Positions 46,420 through 55,412 of a stretch of DNA of 64,000 nt are shown piece by piece; position 1 is the stretch's first letter; the number at the start of each line of letters is the position of its first letter. The notes under the pieces are model-generated. The model did not search any database. It was not told where the DNA came from and saw only the letters and a list, made by a program, of their open reading frames with translations. Source of the stretch: Bedellia somnulentella (lineage: Eukaryota > Arthropoda > Insecta > Lepidoptera > Bedelliidae); the NCBI GenBank assembly GCA_963576735.1, contig OY755176.1, positions 10,401,423 to 10,465,422 of the forward strand, read 5' to 3'. A program made the translations under genes and the position numbers.

Positions 46420-46918
46420 CATACATACATATTCTCACGCCGTTAGTTCCCATTGGGGTAGGCAGAGACTATCGATCGCCACTTTGTACGATCTTGGCAA
46501 ACCTCTCTGGCTTCGTTTACATCCATCAATCTTTTCATACATGCTCTTTTATTCTTCATACTGCGGACACCTGCCTTTTTGAGCACATTTTCTATTTGAT
46601 CCAAATGTGTCCTCCGAGGTCGTCCTCTACTAACATTACCTTCCACATTGGCTCTATATATCTCTTTCACCAATTTACTGTCATCCATCCTCTCTATGTG
46701 CCCAAACCATCTCAACATTCCTTTTTCTATCTTTCTTACAATATCATCTTTTACACCACACCTTTCACGAATCACATCATTCCTCACACGATCACATAAC
46801 CTTACATTACACACTTTTCTGAGGGATCTCATTTCTACTGCATTCACTCTACTTTCATGCTTCTTCTGCCACACCCAACATTCACTGCCATACATAAGCG
46901 TTCGTTCCTACGCTTATG
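46420..46918 (-). mobile_element. RTE-type LINE, second young copy with 5' inversion
   Basis: About 480 bp of the same 3' end as the 7.9-kb copy, nearly identical (one base seen to differ, in 'gatcttgg'). It is flanked by the 12-bp duplication ATGAATATAATA (46408-46419 and 46916-46927). At the 5' end the last 17 bp (46902-46918) are an inverted copy of the adjoining element sequence (equivalent to 8347-8363 of copy 1) and share ATG with the target. Confidence 0.92.
46443..46901 (-). pseudogene. RTE reverse transcriptase, C-terminal fragment
   Basis: 150 codons from MYGSECWVWQKKH to the stop after SAYPNGN. The residues are identical to the same part of the 7.9-kb copy, including RWFGHIERM and GRPRR. 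The RT catalytic boxes and everything upstream are missing because of 5' truncation, so it is a dead fragment despite its undamaged frame. Confidence 0.9.
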
Positions 46919-46927
46919 AATATAATA

Positions 46928-47932
46928 ATTTTTCATTATGTAATTAAAACAAGGGAACTTTTTATTTTTTGCAACTTTTGTACAACCATGTATTCATTCT
47001 AAGAGATCTTGCAAAAATATCTTTCACTTAAATTATAAAATATATAAAAAAAAAGTTTTTGTCTTTTTCTTATGCTAAGAAAATTAGGTACTAGTTCTGG
47101 ATATTAGTTAACATTTGTTTACTTCACAGTATTTAGTAAAACCGGTTCGTAACAATGCCTGTTTTAGTGACAAAAATTGGTAAGGATCTCTAAAAACACC
47201 TTTGCGTTTGTGCTACTCGTATAAAACGTCCAACTGAGAGTAAAACGTTGCAGTATTCGGGATTATAAAAAATAACACTAGAAAATATTATTATACTGGC
47301 TTAGTTTGGATAAAAATGTTATTTTCACAATCATCATCATTAACTTTGTTTAAAATAGTGGTAATAATAAATCATACTCTTATCAATTTGCTTTCAGGGA
47401 GAAAAAAATATCGTCTCGTTGCTTGTGGACTTTTTTCTTTAATACAATCCAGTTACAGTCATTGTTGAAAGATCCGAATTACCGCAAAAATTCTGGCTCG
47501 TGGATCATTATATTCATCAACGCACTGTGTTGTCTGAATTAAATTGAAATATACATTATGAATTTACAGTTTAGTTTACCGAATATTAGTTCTTATTTAC
47601 AATCCTGAAAATGAAGATAAACGGGCGGTGACGAGCGACAACATTTTAATACTTCTTACAGTTGAGTGAAAGTCAAAGAATCCTTGTTGTAACGACTCAG
47701 AATAGCACAACTCCATATACTACCATGGGAGACTTTCTTGATAAGTATGAGTACGGCCGTAAGATATTGATGGACGAAATGTGTTGAACCTTTATTTAAA
47801 AATATTTCTTACATTACTTAGAAAAGTGGCTGAGGTTTTTCTAATTTTAAAGATCTGGGTTGACTACTTTGGGATTTTTAGCCGTATATCTTTAAAACCT
47901 TATATATGAAATATTTGAATAAACTTGTTACA
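46928..47932. other. Anonymous sequence with weak items
   Basis: A 20-codon frame at 47725-47787 (+, MGDFLDKYEYGRKILMDEMC) starts in a good context (accATGg), but there is no supporting evidence. At 47815-47890 a worn family B fragment ('gaaaagtggctgagg') is visible. Nothing else. Confidence 0.4.
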
Positions 47933-48040
47933 TGTTTTGACCGTCTAGTCCGTTCTGTCATACCGGTACATAACAAACGGTATAATAAAAAAAGTCAGTT
48001 CTGTTCGACAGCGTAGTCGAACAGAACGGACTACGAAAAA
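47933..48040 (+). repeat. Palindromic inverted-repeat arm, left
   Basis: Contains 'accgtctagtccgttctgtc' and then a hairpin of arms 'gttctgttcgac' with loop 'agcgta'. An inverted copy lies at 49223-49337. The pair could be the ends of one ~1.4-kb element or two insertions of a small palindromic element. Confidence 0.65.
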
Positions 48041-48138
48041 AATATTTGTAAACTTAACTTATACTTATAGTTCCTGAATTCCTACCATGTTAAAAACATA
48101 AAGGGGTAAAAAAACTGTGAAAATGTTTAGAAATTTGT

Positions 48139-48392
48139 CTAGTGCCGTGTAGTACCGGCTTAGAATGTCGCTACCCCTTTCTACCCACGGGTGTCGTAAG
48201 AAACGACTAAGGGTATTGGGGCTTTTTATTGGATTTTTGGGCGATACGGTTGGAGACCCATCACAAAAAACCTTTATTTTTACTATCTTTTCCTCTCTCA
48301 ACTTCCAAAAGTGGCTGAGGAAATTATAATTTCTTAGCTCTGGCTACCCCTTCTAGGGAAATATAGCCGTGAGTATATTTATGTATGTATGT
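48139..48392 (+). mobile_element. Repeat family B, full-length reference copy
   Basis: A complete copy of 254 bp: 5' terminus 'ctagtgccgtgtagtaccgg', 'gggcgatacggttggagacc', 'ctggctaccccttctaggga', 'atatagccgtgagtatattt' and an (ATGT)n tail. It is flanked by AAATTTGT (48131-48138 and 48393-48400). No pol III boxes are obvious, so its promoter type is unknown. The overlapping 78-codon frame on the other strand is not a gene. Confidence 0.92.
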
Positions 48393-48400
48393 AAATTTGT

Positions 48401-48618
48401 ATGTATTTTTAATGCCTGGTGCGACTTGTGAAATTTTCGAGAATGTAAAAACATCTTTAGAAAGAAAAACTTAGAAGAATTTTTAATAAAAAATTAAATA
48501 ATGCCCCAAATTATTTCCGAGGTACTAATAGTTTCTTATTTTGTAGTAAATAAGATGAGGTAACATAGTAACGGCCTTGAAAACTCAGAGGCAGGCAGGG
48601 TGACTGAGTTTTACTAAT
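48401..48618. other. Anonymous spacer
   Basis: Nothing recognised. Confidence 0.45.
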
Positions 48619-48720
48619 AAATATAGGAAAGAAAAATTTCGACACTAGCGCGGATCGAACCCGCGACCTTCGGGTATACGCCCCGTCAAGTGGCAACTAG
48701 TGCGAAATTCTTCATTCCTT
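48619..48720 (-). mobile_element. SINE family C, copy with deleted tRNA-like head
   Basis: 'gaaaaatttcgacactagcg' followed by 'ggatcgaacccgcgacct' and 'gggtatacgccccgtcaagt' matches the 25.4-kb copy. The D-arm part of the tRNA-like head is missing. Confidence 0.75.
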
Positions 48721-49222
48721 TGTTTCTAATTGGAGGTAGGTAACACTAATGCTGCTTAAAAAGTGTAAATTATTATTTGAATTATTATCAATCATAAACC
48801 ATGTGTTTTGAATTTTCGGTAAACGATTATCCTATTACATTATAAAAAAAATATGGCTTCATGTATGCTAAGAAAAACACGAAAAACAAGCAATATTTCA
48901 TAGCTTATGTCTACGTTATTTAACCACTTCATAGTTTTAATCTAACGTATTACAACTAATAAAGGTAAACACGGCATTAGGCAGGTAGGACACAGTTTGG
49001 TTAGTCTTTTTTAAGTTGTACAGATTCAGTTGGTTGGAGGGGAACATTTCAAAATTATTGCATTACCTATTCCAATATTTCTGGTAACAAAACTATGTAT
49101 TTTTATCTCTTGATGTTTTCTCACTCGTGGAGATTTCCCAAGTCCCGCCAGTCACAAGAATATTATTGTGTAGCACAACACTATTTATCTGTCAAACTCA
49201 CCAGTATAACAAACCGGACACT
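48721..49222. other. Anonymous sequence
   Basis: Nothing recognised. Confidence 0.45.
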
Positions 49223-49337
49223 TTTTTCGTAGTCCGTTCTCTTCGACAGCGTAGGCGAACAGAGCGGACTTTTTTTATCCGTTCCGTTATACCGGTATAA
49301 CAAACAGTATGACAGAACGGACTAGACGGTTTTGACG
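49223..49337 (-). repeat. Palindromic inverted-repeat arm, right
   Basis: Inverted counterpart of 47933-48040 with moderate divergence; shares 'cgtagtccgttct' and 'agaacggactagacggtttt'. It also carries its own hairpin. Confidence 0.65.
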
Positions 49338-49344
49338 ATGCCTG

Positions 49345-49425
49345 TGACCTAATTAGTAAGGGACTACCTTCTGGAACTGAACTGAAGGTCGCGAGTTCGA
49401 ATCTCGCTGAGAGCATTAATTTACA
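49345..49425 (+). pseudogene. tRNA-like sequence
   Basis: 'tgacctaattagtaaggg' resembles an A box. 'gcgagttcgaatctcgc' is a perfect T arm with B box. The acceptor strands do not pair well, so this is a tRNA-derived SINE head or pseudogene rather than a working tRNA. Confidence 0.5.
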
Positions 49426-49500
49426 TGATAAATAGGAATGCTTATCTATTAGTCTTGGCTGCTATTACATGAGGATTTATATTGTGTGAATAGGTATATA

Positions 49501-49766
49501 CAGGGTGTCCCAAGAAATAGTGTCAAGCGTAAGTCCAAGGACAGATTAACCCTAGGGGTACCCGAATTACCCCCATGTATGTTCTGCGACTTTTTGTAGT
49601 TTTCGAGATATGATTTTTTTTCATTTTTTTTGCTTTTTTGACATTATTGGTCACAGAGACATCAATTGTTGAGATACAAGCTTGTTTTTTTTTTCCAAAA
49701 AAAAACTTTGCACTTGCAAAAACAAAAGCAATTGTGAGCCGATATGCTTTTATTAAGCCATTAAAA
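49501..49766 (-). mobile_element. Tc1/IS630-like transposon end
   Basis: Begins with CAGGGTGTCCCAAGAAATAG directly after TATA, so a TA target fits. The next ~200 bp ('tatgttctgcgactttttgt' to 'gccgatatgcttttattaag') are the reverse complement of 57600-57740, which lies downstream of a Tc1/IS630 transposase tail. This is therefore that family's 3' end, inverted. It is cut at about 49766 by the Penelope-like element. Confidence 0.65.
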
Positions 49767-49929
49767 AATACTAATATTAATAAATTTCTTCGCTTAATTC
49801 CGCTAAATAATACCTGCAGTCTTCATGCAACATGCACTGTGCACCGCCCGCCCTTCCACTTACAAGAAATCGAAAAGCAGACAATGCACCACACACACAC
49901 CCGCAAGCGAAAACCACAGGCAACCACAA

Positions 49930-49990
49930 ACATGCGACGCGTTTCGACTCAACACGAGTCATTGACGAGCAGTTAGTAGACAGTTCGGCA
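49930..49990 (-). ncRNA. Possible degenerate hammerhead ribozyme
   Basis: Downstream of the Penelope frame, on the same strand, GACTC-GTGTT-GAGTC forms a 5-bp stem (49946-49960) followed at once by GAAAC, like stem II and the GAAA box of a hammerhead; 'GCGTC' follows as a possible cleavage site. Penelope elements are known to carry hammerheads. The expected CUGANGA box is degenerate here ('tcaatga'), so activity is doubtful. Confidence 0.35.
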
Positions 49991-50069
49991 GCTGACCACC
50001 GAGTGCCGGTCATACGATTTTGCGGTTATATTTATAGGCCAGGCTCCCCACTCCCCCACCCAAAGAACA

Positions 50070-50618
50070 TCAATGACGAGTGACTATATTATTGGAAAAA
50101 ATTGTCAAAAGTGGGGAAACGGTGTAGCCCAGCTGTTCATTCAGCAGTGCAACGGAATTATCATTATCATATCTGGAGATTTCAAGTTTCTCTAAAAGAC
50201 ATAATCTTAATCCCTTATTACAAGTATGTAAAATCTCCAGATTATGATTATCGGGGAGAACGTGTCCAGTATCCAATAGATGTTTCGCAAAGTGAGACCT
50301 TTCTGGATGGTCGTTTCTGAATGCTGCCACGTGCTCCCCGTATCTTGTTAGAAAACTTCTACCAGTTTGCCCAATATAGACGCTGTTGCATTCAGGACAA
50401 ACAATTTTGTAAACACCAGATTGTCTGTGTTTATCTAATTTCTCTTTTTGATTACATAAATAACGTTTCAAACTATTGTTTGTTCTGAACGCAACTTTAA
50501 TACCAAACCCTTTAAGCGTCTTTGAAATCTTTTCAGAAATTGGACCAACATAGGTGAGACTGGACTTCATGCGGTCCAGTTTTTCAGGTGGTATAACATA
50601 TAAGAGTCTGTTCACCAT
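50070..50618 (-). CDS. Penelope-like GIY-YIG endonuclease fragment
   Basis: 182 codons. After a linker with KVAFRTNNSLKRYL comes a GIY-YIG nuclease: GVYKIVCPEC (C-x2-C), VYIGQTGRSFLTRYGEH with the YIG and conserved Arg, and ERSHFAKHLLDTGH supplying the His pair of the CCHH motif typical of Penelope elements. The nuclease would nick DNA for insertion. The RT domain that should precede it is gone: the ATG at 50618 lies in the snapback repeat and is internal to the original protein. The frame has no stops, so the insertion is fairly young. Confidence 0.88.
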   Translation of the reverse strand: MVNRLLYVIPPEKLDRMKSSLTYVGPISEKISKTLKGFGIKVAFRTNNSLKRYLCNQKEKLDKHRQSGVYKIVCPECNSVYIGQTGRSFLTRYGEHVAAFRNDHPERSHFAKHLLDTGHVLPDNHNLEILHTCNKGLRLCLLEKLEISRYDNDNSVALLNEQLGYTVSPLLTIFSNNIVTRH

Positions 50619-50673
50619 GGACAGACAAAGTTCAAACGGACCAACATGGTGAACAGACTCTTATATGTTATAC

Positions 50674-51021
50674 ATGCTCTTACAATGCTTTTAAGCCATA
50701 TAATATTCAAAAGCCATATAAGAACTTTTCATTTGCCTAACTGTTCTTATAATAGTAATGCATAAGTTAACTATGGTACTTTTAGACTGATAGGAGCATT
50801 TTATAAGATGTCTACCCAACGAAGAATTCACAGCATTTTATATGGTCTTTATAAGAATGAGAGCAATCCATATTCACTTACATAGTTATTAAAAAGGTAT
50901 TATTCTCTATATGGAAGTATTAAAATATTGTATCTAACTAGATTTATCATATTGTGGCCATTTTGGTAATGCAAAAGTGGTGTTTGCTATAACATTAACA
51001 CAAAAAAAATATTCACAATAT
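50674..51021. other. Anonymous spacer
   Basis: Variants of 'gccatataa' recur at about 50695-50720; otherwise nothing recognised. Confidence 0.45.
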
Positions 51022-51040
51022 TGAAAGAAGTTAGTTAAAA

Positions 51041-51402
51041 CAGCCGTGATAGCCCAGTGGGTAGAACACTCGGTTATCGTGCAAACGACTAGTGTTCCAA
51101 TCCTGGGTCGGGCCTACACTAATTTGTCTTTTCTAAAGACATATGTGTGGTTAATTTATCATGGTTGTTAACGGTGAGGGAAAACATCGTGAGGAAACCC
51201 ACATGGCTGAGTTGTACTTAGTCATGTGACAGTGTATTCGTACAAAACGGCGATAGGCCTGCCCCCTATCACGTGAGTACACTGTCTATGCAAAACGTGG
51301 GTAATCTGAACACCAGGTGACAAAGTCACGTGATGTTCAGAAGTATTAGTACCTCTGCCAACCCCTTCGGGGATATTCGGCGTGAACGTTTATGTTATGT
51401 TA
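51041..51402 (+). mobile_element. tRNA-derived SINE, family A, copy 3 (variant head)
   Basis: A box 'gatagcccagtgg', B box 'tgttccaatcctgggtcg', hairpin CCCC-TTCG-GGGG and a (TTATG)n tail. The segment between the boxes differs from copies 1 and 2 ('ctcggttatcgtgcaaacga'), so it is another subfamily. Target duplication TGAAAGAAGTTA (51022-51033 and 51403-51414), with a few extra bases before the head. Confidence 0.9.
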
Positions 51403-51414
51403 TGAAAGAAGTTA

Positions 51415-52061
51415 AAAAGGAACCTCTCCTTTTATTTAGTTATAGAAAAAAGTTTAAGAAAATATTATTAACAATACAGTTACCACTTCTACAACTACGA
51501 GTATAATGCTAAAAAAACATCAAGCTGATACCAACAAATCACTTGATGGTTCCATAAATGATTTTATGGAAGATAACTATGAAGAACAGGAAATCAGTGA
51601 GGAAGACTATACCAGTAGTTCATTTCAAATTCATTTATTTATTTACCAAAAAAGGGTACAATACAACTTGCAATTATTCAACAATATAATATAAATTCAA
51701 TTAATACCAAGTAGATTTACAAAGTCTTAACAATTAAGTAGGGGTAGTAAAGTAGACATAATTTTAGTTGAAGTGTTGAATAAGATGGATATTCGTGGGG
51801 ATATCAGAGATGGAGCAGTAAAATTTAATATTTCCCATATGGCTTTGAGTGACCTATTAAAACCTATTAAAACTATTACATAACGTATTACCGCACAAGA
51901 TGCCTTTGGATGCGCGTAAATTGCTCAAAACAAATAAAACCTCAATAAAATATCTATTTACTTACACTTAAGTGCTAATAATTATTTTACATTACTAGGT
52001 ATTATTAATTACTATTGAGAAATGTTGCATAAAAATTATGGATTACAACATTCACATTCAC
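51415..52061. other. Anonymous sequence with an acidic open stretch
   Basis: At 51506-51629 (+) a frame encodes an acidic run (MEDNYEEQEISEEDYTSSS) that looks coding-like, but it then enters AT-rich DNA and has no recognisable domain. It could be a transposase N-terminus remnant. A reverse non-LTR 3' end may lie at 51625-51740. Confidence 0.35.
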
Positions 52062-52296
52062 CATTACGGACCCACCGTACCACCGGCCGTACACCTGGTG
52101 GTATGGTGGGACTTGACCATACCACCGTAGGGATGTAGGAATTAATAATATCAGTTTTATTTATAGTTCCCATACTATAAATAAACTGATACAAATCATA
52201 GATAAATTTATTAATTATTTCAAGTGTCGTTTCTATTGCTTACAAAAAATGCACTCCACAAATATAGGAGAGTAAATTAAATCAGAAAGTCAGAGC

Positions 52297-52626
52297 TTGA
52301 AGCGGATGGACCAATTTATTAATTATATAGAAAGTTTTTGGTTTAAAGTACATACTCCCGAAGTATTCAGCGTTTACGGCGAAAGACGTCGGACGAATAA
52401 CATTTTAGAGTCATTTCATTCAAAATTAAACAAGTTATTTAACAAGAATACAGTAACACTTATGAGATTGTTAAATGTACTACAAAATATTCATAAAAGA
52501 AAAGTCACTCCATGGAAACGTAGAGAAGCACAAATTATTAATGACGATTTTATTATGGAAGTCCAAATGGAACTAGTGCACAATGTTATAACAGTAGGAC
52601 ATGCATTGGACAAATTAAGAACATAG
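52297..52626 (+). pseudogene. Transposase C-terminal remnant (MULE-like)
   Basis: An open frame of 109 codons. The block FSVYGERRRTNNILESFHSK resembles the 'RTNN.LEg.h..l' region near the C-terminus of Mutator-like transposases of animals. The DDE catalytic core is not present. Its ATG is probably internal. A related block occurs in the inner element on the other strand (53538-53765). The stop is followed directly by SINE A sequence. Confidence 0.6.
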
Positions 52627-52633
52627 TTTCAGT

Positions 52634-52709
52634 TTGTTAACGGTGAGGGAAAACATCGTGAGGAAACCCACATAGTCGAGTTGTACTTAGCCATGTGACA
52701 GTGTATTCG
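52634..52709 (+). mobile_element. SINE family A fragment, left half
   Basis: 'gttaacggtgagggaaaaca' to 'acagtgtattcg'. The SINE resumes at 53975; the 9 bp GTGTATTCG are duplicated by the element between them. Confidence 0.85.
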
Positions 52710-53209
52710 GGGCTACTAAGTCATGGTACATCTGGTCAGTTCACCTAAGTGGCCCATGAACATTTTTTTTTGTTAGTGGTCTACCTTCTTTTTTTAAACA
52801 AAAGTATAATAAAAAAGTATTGTTCTTGGTTCACCCATGAAAAAATAAAAGGGATGGGAGTCAAAAAATAACGGATCTTTATTTTTAAGGGGAAGTATAT
52901 ACATGTCTATGTCTTATTTGTAGTTGGGATTTTTTCGTCGGTGCATTTTCGTCAGTAGGTAAAACACTTAGAAATTTTCAGAAAAATCCTATTGAAAAAC
53001 ACCCTTTTCTCACGACGAGAAGTACTAGGTGAGCATAAACTTGCAGTAGGGTTATAAGGCTTAAAACAATAAAAAAAACTGTTTAATAATTGAAAATATA
53101 CGAGCTCAGTCACTTCAACGTTTAAGTAAAAAATTTTTATTTAATGAGTAATGATACTAGAAAACATTTTTATACGTGAACAGTTTTATAAATCACTTTT
53201 AGAAGCTTT

Positions 53210-53335
53210 ACGATCGGAAGGGTTTATTGTTGGGAAAAATATGCAAGAAAAAATCCTCAACACACATTTATTTAATCGGAAGGTGTATTGTTGGGAGAAA
53301 AATGTGCAAGAAACTTCTCAACACATTTTTTTTAT
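53210..53335. repeat. Two-unit tandem duplication (~63 bp)
   Basis: 'cggaagggtttattgttggg' and 'cggaaggtgtattgttggga' begin two similar units, each with 'tgcaagaaa' and 'ctcaacaca'. Inside the inner transposon. Confidence 0.7.
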
Positions 53336-53537
53336 ATAGATAAATTAACAGTAATTATGAGGATGTTTATAAAGTGAAATATAATAAATATGTGGTCTGT
53401 TAATTAACTTCACGAAATTCCCTTACGGTTAAGCATATTTGAGTGTTCTTAACGTAATTTTTCTAGGGCTATGCCGACGGAAATATCATTGTTAATCAAT
53501 TGTAATTGAATGTCGCGTATCTCATCATCATCATCGT

Positions 53538-53765
53538 CTATGTAAATGTTTTTCCTCTTGTGGTATTTTTTTTCTTTTGTATGTCTTTCAATGCTTTAAG
53601 CAGGCGTAAAATGGTTGTATTTTTTTTGTTTACAATTTTTTTCAATTTTGAATGATAGGATTCTTTCACGTTATTGGTCCGGTGCCTTTCACTGAATACG
53701 CTCAGAATTTTACTGAAGTTTTCCGTCATCCAATAATTATCAATGTACTTAAAGAAAGAAATCAT
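53538..53765 (-). pseudogene. Transposase C-terminal remnant (MULE-like), inner element
   Basis: 75 codons containing ILSVFSERHRTNNVKESYHS and SKLKKIVNKKNTTILRLLKA, clearly related to the fragment at 52297-52626 but divergent. The catalytic core is absent and the frame runs out into AT-rich DNA. It is the transposase debris of the inner transposon, in the opposite direction to the outer one. Confidence 0.6.
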
Positions 53766-53974
53766 TTTGTTTTAATTTCTAAATTTTGATTAATCGATAA
53801 AAAGATATGATATGCAGTTCATTAACGAAAGAGGTCAATATAATCAGTGAGGTGAACAATGAACACAAAAATATGTTCGTGGATCATCTAGGTGGACATA
53901 GGTGGCCCACGAACTTATTTTTATGTTCGTGGTCCACATAGGTGAACTTAGCGGGTGTACCAAGACCAATACGG

Positions 53975-54060
53975 GTGTATTCGTACGGTGGCGCTGTCAC
54001 GTGATGTAAAGAATAACCTCTGCCAACTCCTTCGGGGATATACGGCGTGATCATTTGAGT
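53975..54060 (+). mobile_element. SINE family A fragment, right half
   Basis: Resumes with 'gtgtattcgtacggtggcgc' and ends 'ctccttcggggatatacggc' plus 'gtgatcatttgag'. An internal part of the SINE is also deleted. Confidence 0.85.
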
Positions 54061-54449
54061 GTAAGTTTTAAAATAGTAAGGTATTACAAATTAGTGAAAA
54101 CTGCAAAATAGTATATTTTTGTATATAAAACCAGTTTAGCTTCTTTATTTTGTTAAAGCTGCATTTATATTTATGCTACCCTGGTACTTAAAGTGTAAAA
54201 AATAGCAAAAATTTATTAAAAAATCTAAGTTATTTTAACTCTTGATGTTTTTGTACCGACGAAAATTTTACAAGTACAAACCCATTTATATATATATTAT
54301 ATAGATAAAAATAGTTGGTCGGTGAGGAATACTTCCCTTAATGGTATTAATATTTTTCATTTCCATCACTAATACGGTGGTATGGTTAAGTCCCACCATA
54401 CCACCAGTGGTATAGCCGGTGGTACGGTGGGTCCGTAATGACATTCACC

Positions 54450-55149
54450 TTCAAATAGTGTTAGTATTAGTAAAGTAAATCAAATACTCTTTAAAATTTT
54501 AACAAAACAAGAAAGTAAATAGTAGCAAAACTTTTATGTTTTCCCGACTAATGGCAAAGTGTGAAGATATGTTTGAAGAAGTCTAGTATTTGCAATGAAA
54601 ACATTTTCTTCGTATAATAAATGTGTCCCATGCCATGGCCATATTTTGATTTGGACAGAGAACAGTTCTCTTTTTAAAAAATTGTCAACGTCGGTAAATA
54701 CGACCATAGTAATAAGGCCTAAAATTTAATGTACTATTAATATAGCTACGGAATAATATTTGTGACAAAGGAACCCTAACGTTAGATAAAATGGATTTTG
54801 CTGGTGGGTCTCCAACCGCATCGCCCGAAAATCCCTTAAAAGCCCCAATACCGTTAGTCGCTTCTTACGAACACCCATCGGTAGGAACAAAAAAAAATAT
54901 TTCGTTAAAACCTTGAAAGGATGAGTGTCGAATGGCAATTCTGGTTTGCAGTTATTTATTCGCATGGTCAATTGATTAAAACTCTTCGTCTTTTAAACAA
55001 GAAAGAACTCATATAATTGTTGTTTGTTTTGAACCACTTCAATAAAAGTTAGCTATCATTAGGCAAAGTCAGAAGGTCTTGAAATTAAGCGAAACGTTCA
55101 CACAATACTATATCTCTCTATATCTGAGCCAACCAGAGATATTGTCAGG
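54450..55149. other. Anonymous sequence with a family B fragment
   Basis: At 54795-54895 (-) 'gtctccaaccgcatcgccc', 'aatcccttaaaagccccaat' and 'ccgttagtcgcttcttacga' are an internal family B piece lacking tail and 5' end. The rest is unrecognised. Confidence 0.7.
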
Positions 55150-55412
55150 TGACACACCAGGTGGTGTTCAGAGTGCAGTTCAGAGTAGTTGGACAGTGTA
55201 CTCACATGATAGGGGGCCTAACGCCGTCTTTTATGCATACACATTCACATGACTAAGTACAACTCACCGTTAGCAACTATGATAAATTAACCACGCATTT
55301 GTCTATAGTAAAGACAAAATGGTGGAGGTCCGACCCGGAATTTGATCCCCCACCTGTCTGCATGACGGACAGAAGTTCTTATCCATTGTTCATATCACGG
55401 TAGCTCTTGAAA
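55150..55412 (-). mobile_element. SINE family A, old reverse copy
   Basis: Reverse-oriented body with 'gtgtactcacatgataggg', 'catgactaagtacaactcac' and a tRNA-like head at the right ('cacggtagctctt' is the A-box region). Diverged and lacking the 3' hairpin. Confidence 0.8.

Larger units (their letters stand above)
49767..50673 (-). mobile_element. Penelope-like element, 5'-truncated
   Basis: Holds the GIY-YIG endonuclease end of the Penelope polyprotein plus its 3' region. The left edge is where homology to the Tc1-like end stops. The right edge is a perfect 28-bp inverted repeat (50591-50618 and 50646-50673) around a 27-bp spacer, a snapback end. The reverse transcriptase part is missing. 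Confidence 0.8.
52710..53974. mobile_element. Inner DNA transposon (MULE-like) inside the SINE
   Basis: 1,265 bp flanked by a 9-bp duplication GTGTATTCG (52701-52709 and 53975-53983), the size typical of Mutator-like elements. The inverted ends are imperfect but clear over ~60 bp ('gttcacctaagtggcccatg' against its counterpart near 53900-53945). It contains a transposase remnant on the - strand and a local duplication. Confidence 0.85.
52062..54440. mobile_element. Outer DNA transposon of a three-level nest (MULE-like)
   Basis: Inverted ends of about 65-75 bp, both starting CATTACGGACCCACCGTACC, flanked by ACATTCAC (52054-52061 and 54441-54448). The ends contain repeated CCATACCACC/GGTGGTATGG motifs that can fold on themselves. 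Inside are a transposase C-terminal remnant (+), a SINE A fragment and a second transposon. The remnant's similarity to Mutator-like transposases suggests the superfamily; an 8-bp duplication does not exclude hAT. Confidence 0.85.

Noticed and set aside
47725..47787. 20-codon small ORF in a good start context
   Set aside because: Length is within chance and nothing else supports translation.
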